Shown: positions 24,117-35,688 of the stretch, one piece after another | How positions within the stretch are numbered: the first letter of the stretch is position 1 | Layout of the letters: every line of letters begins with the position of its first letter | DNA from: Dromiciops gliroides | Lineage: Eukaryota; Chordata; Mammalia; Microbiotheria; Microbiotheriidae | DNA length: 64,000 nucleotides | Direction of reading: 5' to 3' | NCBI RefSeq assembly: GCF_019393635.1 | Contig: NC_057867.1 | Coordinates: 3,508,889-3,572,888 of the forward strand | Notes under the pieces: model-generated | Database searches by the model: none | What the model was told of the DNA's origin: nothing | Seen by the model: the letters and a program-made list of their open reading frames with translations, nothing else | Position numbers and translations under genes: made by a program

Positions 24117-24990
24117 AGAATGTTTCTACTCAATAGGATGGATACAAATTACATTACAGTAAATGACTATAGTAACCTAGTATATGATAAACCCAAAGAT
24201 GAAAGCTTTGGAACAAAAACTCAGCATGGTAAGAGTTGGGAAAATTGGGAAACAGTATGGCAGAAACTAACTATACACCAACATTTCACACCATATACTA
24301 AAAGAAGGTCAAAATGGGTATGTGATTCACACATAAAGGATGATGCCATAAGCGCATTAAGAGAATATGGAATTGTTTATCTGTCTGATTTATGGGCAGA
24401 GAAATAATATAGGACCAAAGAAAATATAGAGAGGAAAACAAAATGTAAAACAGATAATTTTGATTATATAATATTACAAAAATTTTGCACAAAGAAAACT
24501 AATGTAACCAAGATTACAAGAGAAGCAGAAAATTGGAAAAGAATATTTGAAACAAATATCTCTGATAAAGGCCTCATTTCTCAAATATATAGAGAATTGA
24601 GTCAAATTTATAAAAACACAAGACATTCCACAAGTGATAAAAGGTCAAAAGATAGGAACAAGTAATTTGCAGACAAAGAAAACAAAGCTATAGAATGATT
24701 ATAGAATCATGTGAAAAAATGCTCTAGATCAATACTGATGATATAAATAGAAATTAAAACAACTCTGAGGTATCAACTCACAACTAATAAAGTTTGAAAT
24801 ATACCAAAAATGGAAAATATTAGATGCTGGAGGGGATGTGGGAAAGCAGGGATGCTAATTTACCATTGGTGGAGTTGTACAAAGATCCAAACATTCTGGA
24901 GAGCGATTTGGAAATATGCCCAAAAAAGCTAGAGAACTGTGCATACACTCTAATCCAGAAATACCACTGGTAGGTTTATATCCTAATGGA
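24117..24990 (+). mobile_element. LINE-1 ORF2 C-terminal half, plus strand, left part of a split copy
   Basis: 5'-truncated marsupial L1. Translated pieces include 'WENWETVWQKL', 'FTPYTKRRSKWV' and, in another frame, 'REAENWKRIF...SDKGLISQIYRELSQIYK'. These follow the order of mammalian L1 ORF2p downstream of the reverse transcriptase. Frame changes and stops show that it is dead. It breaks off at about 24,990 and resumes at about 26,906, so a later insertion split it. Confidence 0.85.
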
Positions 24991-24992
24991 CC

Positions 24993-25039
24993 TTCCTCAC
25001 GTGAGTCAAAGACATAATTTGCAAGGTCCTTAAGTCTAT
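24993..25039 (-). repeat. Inverted copy of a gag-derived segment (47 bp)
   Basis: Reverse complement of 26,638-26,684 with one mismatch in 47 positions. The pair makes a long-range inverted repeat across the retroviral fossil, which suggests a local rearrangement or two little-diverged source copies. Confidence 0.85.
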
Positions 25040-25052
25040 CTGACTCAATCAC

Positions 25053-26003
25053 TGGGGCCTAACCAATGCCCTATAGCCTACTATTCAACTCATCTGGACC
25101 CTGTAGCGGCTGGAGTGCCACCTTGCCTTAGAGCAGTGGCGGCCACAGCCCTTTTGGTAGAAAAGGCCTCTGATTTGGTCCTAGGTAACCCTCTAACTGT
25201 GCAATGCCCTCACAAAGTGGAGGCTCTCTTACTACGTCACAGGACACAAGCCTTTTCAGATCAAAGGCTGGCTAAGTATGAAATAACCCTGTTAGGTAAT
25301 GAGAGTATCACTTTAAAACGCTGCACAGTTCTCAACCCAGCAACGCTACTCCCTAACTTACCATTCTCGGGGAACCATTGCACGACTGTGCTTCTTTAGT
25401 TGATATGGCTGAAAAACCCCGTGATGATCTTTTTGATACACCTTTAGAAAACCCTGATCTTGTCCTCTATACAGATGGTTCCTCATTTATGAGAGGGGGA
25501 ACCCGTTTTACTGGAGCTGTTGTAGTTTCTGATTATGACACCCTCTGGGCAGCTTCTCTGCCTTCCCATTTTAGTGCACAGGCTGCTGAACTTGTGGCTC
25601 TTACACAGGCCTGTAATATAGCCAAAGGTAAGAGTGCCACCATTTTTACTGACTCGAAATATGGCTTTGGCATATGCCACTTTATTGGTATGATTTGGCT
25701 TCAACGAGGCTTCCTAACATCCTCGGGCAAGGCTATTGCCAATGGGACCTCTTAGATGCCCTGAAACTGCCTTCTTCCCTAGCCGTTGTACATTGCTCTG
25801 CCCACACAGGGAATAGTGATCCTGTTTCAAAGGGAAATGCACGAGCTGATTCTGCAGCCAAGCTTGCTGTATTAGAAGCTCCTGAACATGTATTTAACCT
25901 TTCACCTTCTGAGGATATTCCTTCCAACCTAACCTATGATGATTCTGAAGTAGAAAAGTGGAAAAAGAAATTTAAGGTGAAACAAATATTGGCCAGTCTT
26001 TAG
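25053..26003 (+). pseudogene. ERV fossil: pol-derived part (end of reverse transcriptase region and RNase H)
   Basis: Recognised by the class I pol pattern: a 'VAAG' and 'CLRAVAATALL' connection segment, 'LNPATLLP', then the RNase H signatures 'LYTDGSSF' and 'FTDSKYGF'. This portion matches gammaretrovirus-like elements better than other ERV classes. It is broken. Confidence 0.85.
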
Positions 26004-26029
26004 AATCAAATCAGCTGAAACTACTTCCC

Positions 26030-26880
26030 TTGCAGGAAGCTACAGAACTTAATAAAAAGGGAGTGTCACTTCAGGTTAGAAAATATCACCCCTTTACACC
26101 AACTGACTTGAGCTCATGGAAAGCAATCTTCCCTAGTTTTGAGAAACATCCAAACGTTGTAGTTTCACAGTTAAGGACTATATTTAATATATATATCAAC
26201 CTACTTGGGCTGATGTTACTTGCCTTATGGAAACTTTACTGTCCCCAACTGAGATTACAGATATTATCTCAGCAGGAAATGCCCTTGTTGCGAAGGGTAA
26301 GGCCGATGTGGAATGGCCTCTAAAGGATCCAGAGTGGAATTATAATAACGACAGGGATTTCCAAAGATTAAGAAACGCTAGGGAAACACTTCTGAAGAGA
26401 ATGGGTCTAGAAAACCCGAAAACTGGACAAAATTTATGAGCACATTTCAGGAGGCTAATGAAAGACCAAGCAGATTTTACAATAGGCTTTGTGAGACCGC
26501 CAGGCAATATACCAGATTGGATCCAACTGATATAAAAGATTCTTACATTATTCTCAACATGTTTATTTGTAATTCACTGCCAGAAGTACGCAAATATTTT
26601 CTGACTCAATGTCCAGATTGGAGGAGCTTAACAGCTAATAGACTTAAGGACCTTGCAAATTATGTCTTTGACTCATGTGAGGAAAGTCCAGATCACCCTA
26701 AACAGAGCATTCTGGCACCGGCGATTCCTAGTCAGCCATGTGAACACCAGAACAAGGACACTAAGGTGTGTTGTTCCTGTCAGCCATGTGAACACTGGAA
26801 CAAAGACACTAAGGTGTGTTGTTACTGTCGTAAGGAGGGGCATAAATTAAGGGAAAGGTTAAAGAGGGGAGATTTATGAT
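26030..26880 (+). pseudogene. ERV fossil: gag-derived part (capsid and nucleocapsid)
   Basis: The translated plus strand resembles a gamma-type capsid (for example 'RNARETLLKRM' and 'RPSRFYNRLCETARQYT') followed by a Cys/His cluster like a retroviral zinc knuckle ('CCYCRKEGH'). A 48-bp segment in the nucleocapsid part is tandemly doubled (26,733-26,780 and 26,781-26,828). It is broken. Confidence 0.8.
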
Positions 26881-26905
26881 CTAATATCCAATTTTAAATC
26901 TCACA

Positions 26906-27190
26906 CTAAAGACATCTCCAAAAAGAGAAAAAGACCTATTTGTACAAAAATATTTCTAGCAGTTCCTTTAGTTGTGGCTGAGAATTAGAAAAGAAATGAA
27001 AGCCCATCAATTTGGGAATGGCTGATCAACATATGGTATATGATAATTATGGAATATTATTATGGAATAAGAAATGAGAGGCAGGAAGATTTGAGAAAGG
27101 CACAGAAAGACGTGTATGAACTGATGTATACTGAAGTAAGCAGAACTAAGAGAACATTGTGCACAGAGAAACCAATACTGTTTGATAAAA
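26906..27190 (+). mobile_element. LINE-1 3' part, plus strand, right part of the split copy
   Basis: Resumes the L1 of 24.1-25.0 kb at the homologous point ('gacctatttgtacaaaaata'). It continues through 'MEYYYGIRNE', the counterpart of the YTMEYYAAIKN segment near the end of L1 ORF2p. It fades out at about 27,190 without a clear A tail. Confidence 0.8.
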
Positions 27191-27380
27191 GACCAAAGGA
27201 TTTAACTACTGCAAAAACTCCAAGAAGATCCCTCATTGTTTTCTGAGTCCCAATATTGTAGCTAGCCTCCCAATTAACTCTTCCCATATTAAATTGGGCC
27301 CTTACAGATTGGTGGCCTCTATGGGGCTTAACCAATCTGAGGGATCTTTTAAAAAAAAGCCCTTACACCCCAAGGGTCAG
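27191..27380. other. Unassigned, possibly LTR- or leader-like sequence
   Basis: Contains 'cttacagattggtggcctct', which recalls the LTR end and primer-binding region of some class I elements, and a short A run near 27,350. The resemblance is weak, and no second LTR is visible, so I leave it unassigned. Confidence 0.25.
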
Positions 27381-28632
27381 CTCTTCCTCCATAGAGAACT
27401 CCCTCAACTCAACATCACCTAAATGTTGAGGACTCCCTCTACCCTCATTTCAGCCTCACTTCATCCTGTCCACCTTCTAGAAAACAGCACTTCTGCTTCT
27501 TCATTCACAAACCCCCCACGGTGACATTCTGTCCATTCCTATATCTCTGACTCCATGCCCTGTCTCTTTTCCGGGCACTCTGCTCCAACATGTCTTCCAC
27601 TTTCTTCTTCCACTAAAGGCACCAAGGGACAAACAGCTGAACTTTCCTTTCCTGCTTCTCAAAAACAACAAACTTCTCCATCAACAGACTCCAGTTACTG
27701 CACTGCATACATCTCTCAGTGCTGAGCTCTCTCCTTGCAAGCCACTCCAGTAAATCACTTCTGCCTGCTTTCCTCCCTGAGAGACCTATCCACACGCTCT
27801 CTAGCCAGTCATTTCTCACTCACCACCTATGCCCAACCACTCATCTCTTCCTGCCTGTGCCCTTGCTTCCACTCAAACATGCATGCTCAGGCTAGCTTTT
27901 CCATGCCTTCATCTCTGCCTTCCTGGATCCTTTCTACCTTCTCATTAATGCTCTGGAGAGGTCAACCTTCCTACACATTACACACGTGGATTATGTCCCT
28001 TGATTTCCATCTCCATCCACCTCTCTCTTCCATCACTCCTGCCTTGTGCTTCACCTGTCTTCCTTAACAACTCTCAGCCTATGGTCCCATTCTGCCATTA
28101 CATCTTCTCAGACTTCATCTCACGATATATCCACCTCGGGCTAACTCTAGGTCTCCAGACACAAATCGCTTTTGCACTACGCTTCATTTCACCATGCCTC
28201 TGCCCCAACATCCAAGTCTCTCTTCAAATTCACTTCTCTTTGCCTGTGGGCTGCTGGCTATGCAGCCCCTCCCCACCCCTCCATCCATCCATCCATCCAT
28301 CCCTCTGTCCGTCCCTCCCTGCCTCGCCCACTCCTCTCTCTCTCTGCCCAGACACTGATCACTTCTTCCTTCCACATTCGCACATTTCACATGCTTTCTT
28401 TCATTCCATTCATGAGGACCAGAGGCAGGCTTTTGCATACATCACACTTCTCTTTTTCTTGGACTCTGCTCACACGTCTCTTTCACTCTGCTCATCGCTT
28501 CTGGCATCCACATCTCAGAAGGGAGATTTTTCTCTAACAACCCCAAATGCTCCAGAAACCAATCCTCTATTCACTACACTGGGACACTCACTATCTAGGG
28601 TGCTTGTCCTATGTTCCATCTCTCCCTCTCAG
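27381..28632 (+). repeat. Decayed left edge of macrosatellite array C
   Basis: Pieces of the array C unit appear in degenerate form, such as 'tttccatgccttcatctctg' near 27,898 and 'aacaactctcagcctatg' near 28,066. From about 28,283 there is a short (ATCC)n tract and a recognisable unit end, including 'gaccagaggcaggctttt'. No gene is seen; open frames follow the pyrimidine bias. Confidence 0.7.
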
Positions 28633-29623
28633 CCTAACTAAACCTAGTACCACCTTTTCCTTCCATCCACCCATCCACCCATCCACCAATCCACCCATCC
28701 ATCCATCCATCCATCCATCCATCCATCCATCCATCCATCCATCCTTCCCCACCCAGTGCTTCCTTCCACCCATCCTACCCTACCTTTGTCCAGCCATCCC
28801 TCCGTCCCTCCCTGCGTCCGTCCATCCCTCCCTCCCTCCCTCCCTCCCTCACCCATCCCTCTCTCTCTCTGCCCAGACACTGATCACTTCCTCTCTGAGC
28901 TTCCCCTTCCCTTTGACTGTCTCTTTGGGTCCAACTCTTGCAATCCCTTCATCTCTACTACTCTGGGTCCTTTCTTCCCTCTGTCTTATTTTCTTCACGT
29001 CTCCCAGTCAGCGTGTTCACCCAGATTCATGCTCTCCATTCATCAAGCAGTCAAACAAGACTCTCCATAAGAAACAACTTTCTCTCTTGCTTCACCTCAC
29101 TTGCCCTCTCTTTCCCTCCTTTCCCCCTTCTCTCCCTCTCTCTCCCTCTCTCTCACCCTACCTCTCCCTTTCTTTCCCTCCCTTTCACTCTCTCCCTCTC
29201 TCTTTTTCCCGGCAGCCTCTCTCTCTCACATTTCACCTCTTGCTCGCTGCAACTTTCTGCCTGTCCACGCCCTATCTGTCCATACATTTGTCTCACTCCC
29301 TCTCTGCACACTCCTTCTTCTCTTCCTATCTGGGCTTCCCTACTTATTTGGCCCTCACTCTTGGCCTATCTCTTGGCAGGTCTTCCTCGCCAACACTGTC
29401 ACCTTTTCCTACCTTCTACTGTTTAATTTTCCCACATTCAGGCCTTTCACAATCCCTCTTTCACACTCTCTCTTTCCTTTCCTGAAATGGTCACTCAACG
29501 TTCTCTTACATTCTACCTCTCTTATCCTGGAAGTATCCTCACCATTGCCTCTCTGGCTCTAGCGCTCTATCTTGCTCTCTCTCTCTCTGTAAGGTGCTCT
29601 CTGTTGCTCTCTCTGTCTCTGTC

Positions 29624-29667
<44 letters not shown>

Positions 29668-30788
29668 TCTCTCTCTCTCTTTCGTTTTTTTTCCTTTCAT
29701 ATCAACAACTCTCAGGATTGTCATTGCTCCATTCACTCATCCCTAAATTTCTCTATTTCTCCACACACAGTCCCCCTTTTGCTGCATGTCATCTCTCAAG
29801 GGCTACAACTCTCCAGCCATCTTTCCTGAAATGGTCACTCAACTTTCTCTTACATTCTACCTCTCTTTTCCTGGAAGTATCCTCACCATTAGCTCTCTGG
29901 CTCTAGCGCTCTAAGGTCTTCCTCTCCTACACTGTCACCTTTTCCTACCTTCTACCTTCACTGTTTCATCTTCCCACATTCAGGCCTTTCACACTGCCTC
30001 TTTCAAACTCTCTCTTTCCTTTCCTGAAATGGTCACTCAACTTTCTCTTACATTCTACCTCTCCTATCCTGGAAGTATCCTCACCAGTGCCTGTCTGGCT
30101 CTAGCGCCGGCTCTCTCTCGCTCTCTCTCTGTTGCACACTCTCTGTCGCGCTCTCTCTCTTGCTCTCTCTCCCTTTTCTTCCTTCCATATCAACGACTCT
30201 CAGGATTGTCATTGCTCCATTCACTCATCCCCAAATTTCTCTATTTCTCCACACACAGTCCCCTTTTGCTGCATGTCATCTCTCAAGGGCTACAACTCTC
30301 CAGCCATCTATCACTAGCAATTCACCACTTCCTCACAGCATCATTCTACCTCTCAGAAGATTCTGAAGCCAGCCATTGCTCACTGAAATCCTCCAGCAAA
30401 CCAGGTATCTCTACCTCTGTGTTGCCTGCCCCTCCCATTCAACCTTCTCTTCCAGGCAAAATCCTTTCCATGCCCTCATCTCTGCCACTCTCCTCCATTT
30501 CTACCTTCCATGACCCCTCCATTTTCCTTCTACATTCCCACTTTTCACATGCTTTCCTTCATTCCATTCAGGAGGACCAGAGGCAGGCTTTCGCATACAT
30601 CACACTTCTCTTCTCCATGGACTCTGCTCACACGTCTCTTTCACTCTGCTCATTGCTTCTGGCATCCACATCTCAGAGGGGAGATTTTTCTCTAACAACC
30701 TCAACTTCTCCAGAAACCAGTCCTCTATTCACTATACTGGGACACTCACTATCTAGGGTGCTTCCCCCATGTTTCACCTCTCCCTCAG
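28633..30788 (+). repeat. Array C unit 1 (2,156 bp, internally rearranged)
   Basis: Lacks about 165 bases around the usual 'ttccacaacacctctcaac' and 'ttaggtgtg' part (junction near 29,098). It carries the 'ctgaaatggtcact' segment three times (about 29,482, 29,827 and 30,024) and the optional block twice. A pure (ATCC)n run spans about 28,695-28,744. This is the most diverged whole unit. Confidence 0.85.
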
Positions 30789-32585
30789 CCTAACTAAACC
30801 TAGTACCACCTTTTCCTTCCATCCACCCATCCATCCATCCACCCATCCATCCATCCATCCATCCATCCATCCATGCATCCATTCATCCATCCTTCCCGGC
30901 CCCTGTCCTTCCCCACCTCCGTCGATCCATCCCTCCGTCCCTCCCTCCATCAGTCCGTCTGTCCGTCCCTTCCTCCCTCGCCCACCCCTCTCTCTCTCTC
31001 TGCCCAGACACTGATCACTTCCTCTCTGAGCTTCCCCTTCCCTTTGACTGTCTCTTTGGGTCCAACTCTTGCAATACCTTCATCTCTACTACTCTGGGTC
31101 CTTTCTTCCCTCTGCCTTATTTTCTTCAGGTCTCCCAGTCAGCCTGTTCACCGGGATTCATACTCTCCATTCATCAAGCAGTCGAACAAGACTCTCCATA
31201 AGACAAAACTTTCTCTCTTGCTTCACCTCACTTCCACAACACCTCTCAACTCTTTTCTTTCATTGACACCCTTTCCCCAGATCCTTCCTTTTCCCCTTCC
31301 TCAAGCCCTCCCTACAATGCTCCATACACCAATCTCCCTTCCCTACGATCCACCATTCAATTTCTACTACTCTCCCTGCATATCTTTCTCATCGTAGGTG
31401 TGTTTCTTGCCCTCTCTTGCCCTCTCTATCCCTCTCTTGCCCTCTCTTGCCCTCCTTTCCCCCTTCTCTCCCTCTCTCTCACCCTACCTCTCCCTTTCTT
31501 TCCCTCCCTTTCACTCTCTCTTTCTCCAGGCAGCCTCTCTCTCTCACATTTCACCTCTTGCTCTTTGCGACTTTCTGCCTCTCCATGCCCTATCTGTTCA
31601 TCCATTTGTGTCACTCACTCCCTGTCTGCACACTCCTTCTTCTCTTCCTATCTAGGCTTCCCCACTTATTTGGCCCTCACTCTTGGCCTATCTCTTGGCA
31701 GGTCTTCTGCTCCAACACTGTCACCTTTTCCTACCTTCTACCTTCACTGTTTAATCTTCCCACATTCAGGCCTTTCACACTGCCTCTTTCACACTCTCTC
31801 CTTCCTTTACTGAAATGGTCACTCAACTTTCTCTTACATTCTACCTCTCTTATCCTGGAAGTATCCTCACCATTGCCTCTCTGGCTCTAGCGCTCTCTTT
31901 ATCTTGCTCTCTCTCTCTCTGTTGCCTGCTCTCTATTGCTCTCTCGCTCGCGCGCTCTCTCTCTCTCTTGCTTTTCTTCCTTTCATATCAACAACTCTCA
32001 GGATTGTCATTGCTCCATTCACTCATCCCCAAATTTCTCTATTTCTCCACACACAGTCCCCTTTTGCTGCATGTCATCTCTCAAGGGCTACAACTCTCCA
32101 GCCATCTATCTCTAGCAATTCACCACTTCCTCACAGCAACATTCTACCTTTCCGCAGATTCGGCAACCAGCCATTTCTGAGTGAAATCCTCCAACAATGC
32201 AGGTATCTCTACCTCTGTTGCTGCCCCTTCCATTCAACCATCTGTTTCAGGCAAAATCCTTTCCATGCCCCCATCTCTGCCACTCTCCTTCATTTCTACC
32301 TTCCATGACCCCTCCATTTTCCTTCTACATTCCCACTTTTCACATGCTTTCCTTCATTCCATTCAGGAGGACCAGAGGCAGGCTTTCCCATACATCACAC
32401 TTCTCTTTTTCTTGGACTCTGCTCACAAGTCTCTTTCACTCTGCTCATCGCTTCTGGCATCCACATCTCAGAGGGGAGATTTTTCTCTAACAACCCCAAA
32501 TTCTCCAGAAACCAGTCCTCTATTCACTACACTGGGACACTCACTATCCAGCGTGCTTCCCCTATGTTTCACCTCTCCCTCTCAG
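30789..32585 (+). repeat. Array C unit 2 (1,797 bp)
   Basis: Optional block present (from about 31,983). CpG cluster 'ctcgctcgcgcgctc' at about 31,943. It has the 'tctttctcatcgtagg' variant before the 'gtgtgtttcttg' motif. Confidence 0.9.
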
Positions 32586-32756
32586 CCTAACTAAACCTAG
32601 TACCACCTTTTCCTTCCATCCACCCATCCAACCATCCATCCATCCATCCATCCATCCATCCATCCATCCATCCTTCCCTCCCCCCGTCCATCCATCCCTC
32701 ACCCCGTCCATCCATCCCTCCGTCCCTCCCTCCATCTGTCCGTCCCTCCCTCGCCC

Positions 32757-32811
<55 letters not shown>

Positions 32812-34415
32812 CAAACAATGATCACTTCCTCTCTGAGCTTCCCCTTCCCTTTGACTGTCTCTTTGGGTCCAACTCTTGCAATCCCTTCATCTCTACTACT
32901 CTGGGTCCTTTCTTCCCTCTGTCTTATTTTCTTCACGTCTCCCAGTCAGCCTGTTCACCCAGATTCATGGTCTCCATTCATCAAGCAGTCAAACAAGACT
33001 CTCCATAAGATACAACTTTCTCTCTTGCTTCACCTCACTTCCACAACACCTCTCAACTCTTTTCTTTCATTGACAGCCTTTCCCCAGATCCTTCCTTTTC
33101 CCCTTCCTCAAGGCCTCCCTACACTGCTCCATACACCAATCTCCTCTCCCGACAATCCACCACTCAATTACTACTCAATTACTCTCCCTGCATATCAATC
33201 TCATCTTAGGTGTGTTTCTTGCCCTCTCTTGCCCTCTCTATCCCTCTCTTGCCCTCTCTTGCCCTCCTTTCCCCCTTCTTTCCCTCTCTCTCCCTCTCTC
33301 TCACCCTACCTCTCCCTCTCTTTCCCTCCCTTTCACTGTCTCCCTCTCTCTTTCTCCAGGCAGCCTCTCTCTCTCACATTTCACCTCTTGCTCTTTGCGA
33401 CTTTCTGCCTGTCCACGCCCTATCTGTCCATCCATTTGCCTCACTCACTCCCTCTCTGCACACTCCTTCTTCTCTTCCTATCTAGGCTTCCCCACTTATT
33501 TGGCCCTCACTCTTGGCCTATCTCTTGGCAGGTCTTCTGCTCCAACACTGTCACCTTTTCCTACCTTCTACCTTCACTGTTTAATCTTCCCACATTCAGG
33601 CCTTTCACACTGCCTCTTTCACACTCTCTCCTTCCTTTACTGAAATGGTCACTCAACTTTCTCTTACATTCTACCTCTCTTATCCTGGAAGTATCCTCAC
33701 CATTGCCTCTCTGGCTCTAGCGCTCTCTCTATCTTGCTCTCTCTCTCTCTGTTGCCTGCTCTCTATTCCTCTCTCGCTCGCGCTCTCTCTCTCTCTCTTG
33801 CTTTTCTTCCTTTCATATCAACAACTCTCAGGATTGTCATTGCTCCATTCACTCATCCCCAAATTTCTCTATTTCTCCACACACAGTCCCCTTTTGCTGC
33901 ATGTCATCTCTCAAGGGCTACAACTCTCCAGCCATCTATCTCTAGCAATTCACCACTTCCTCACAGCAACATTCTACCTTTCCGCAGATTCGGCAACCAG
34001 CCATTTCTGAGTGAAATCCTCCAACAATGCAGGTATCTCTACCTCTGTTGCTGTCCCTTCCATTCAACCATCTGTTTCAGGCAAAATCCTTTCCATGCCC
34101 CCATCTCTGCCACTCTCCTTCATTTCTACCTTCCATGACCCCTCCATTTTCCTTCTACATTCCCACTTTTCACATGCTTTCCTTCATTCCATTCAGGAGG
34201 ACCAGAGGCAGGCTTTCGCATACATCACACTTCTCTTTTTCTTGGACTGTGCTCACAAGTCTCTTTCACTCTACTCATCGCTTCTGGCATCCACATCTCA
34301 GAGGGGAGATTTTTCTCTAACAACCCCAAATTCTCCAGAAACCAGTCCTCTATTCACTACACTGGGATACTCACTATCCAGCGTGCTTCCCCTATGTTTC
34401 ACCTCTCTCTCTCAG
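32586..34415 (+). repeat. Array C unit 3 (1,830 bp)
   Basis: Long pure (CT)n run at about 32,761-32,807. Optional block present. It has the 'tcaatctcatcttagg' variant and serves well as a reference unit. Confidence 0.92.
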
Positions 34416-35635
34416 CCTAACTAAACCTAGTACCACCTTTTCCTTCCATCCACCCATCCAACCATCCATCCATCCATCCATCCATCCATCCATCCATCCA
34501 TCCATCCATCCATCCATCCTTCCCTCCCCCCGTCCATCCCTCCCCCCGTCCATCCATCCCTCACCCCGTCCATCCATCCCTCCGTCCCTCCCTCCATCTG
34601 TCCGTCCCTCCCTCGCCCACCCCTCTCTCTCTCTCTCTCTCTGCCCAAACAATGATCACTTCCTCTCTGAGCTTCCCCTTCCCTTTGACTGTCTCTTTGG
34701 GTCCAACTCTTGCAATCCCTTCATCTCTACTACTCTGGGTCCTTTCTTCCCTCTGTCTTATTTTCTTCACGTCTCCCAGTCAGCCTGTTCACCCAGATTC
34801 ATGGTCTCCATTCATCAAGCAGTCAAACAAGACTCTCCATAAGACACAACTTTCTCTCTTGCTTCACCTCACTTCCACAACACCTCTCAACTCTTTTCTT
34901 TCATTGACAGCCTTTCCCCAGATCCTTCCTTTTCCCCTTCCTCAAGGCCTCCCTACACTGCTCCATACACCAATCTCCTCTCTCGACAACCCACCACTCA
35001 ATTACTACTCAATTACTCTCCCTGCATATCAATCTCATCTTAGGTGTGTTTTTTGCCCTCTCTTGCCCTCTCTATCCCTCTCTTGCCCTCTCTTGCCCTC
35101 CTTTCCCCCTTCTTTCCCTCTCTCTCCCTCTCTCTCACCCTACCTCTCCCTCTCTTTCCCTCCCTTTCACTGTCTCCCTCTCTCTTTCTCCAGGCAGCCT
35201 CTCTCTCTCACATTTCACCTCTTGCTCTTTGCGACGTTCTGCCTGTCCACGCCCTATCTGTCCATCCATTTGCCTCACTCACTCCCTCTCTGCACACTCC
35301 TTCTTCTCTTCCTATCTAGGCTTCCCCACTTATTTGGCCCTCACTCTTGGCCTATCTCTTGGCAGGTCTTCTGCTCCAACACTGTCACCTTTTCCTACCT
35401 TCTACCTTCACTGTTTAATCTTCCCACATTCAGGCCTTTCACACTGCCTCTTTCACACTCTCTCTTTCCTTTCCTGAAATGGTCACTGAACTTTCTCTTA
35501 CATTCTACCTCTCATATCCTGGAAGTATCCTCACCATTGCCTCTCTGGCTCTAACGCTCTCTCTATCTTGCTTTCTCTCTCTCTGTTGCCTGCTCTCTGT
35601 TGCCTGCTTTCTGTTGCTCTCTCGTGCTCTCTCGT

Positions 35636-35688
<53 letters not shown>

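Larger units (their letters stand above)
24991..26905 (+). mobile_element. Broken class I endogenous retrovirus fossil inside the L1
   Basis: A fossil about 1.9 kb long, holding a pol-derived and a gag-derived portion of gamma-type (class I) character. No recognisable LTRs bound it here. The parts are out of the usual order: pol lies before gag on the plus strand, and a small inverted gag-derived piece forms the left end. It carries many breaks and is only a fraction of a full element. It is younger than the L1 it interrupts; I cannot put a date on it. Confidence 0.8.

Noticed and set aside
32562-32936. Minus-strand frames with Arg-Glu dipeptide runs and Met-Asp-Gly-Trp repeats, resembling RNA-binding or silk-like proteins
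   Set aside because: These are direct translations of (GA)n and (GGAT)n tracts and carry no other protein signature.
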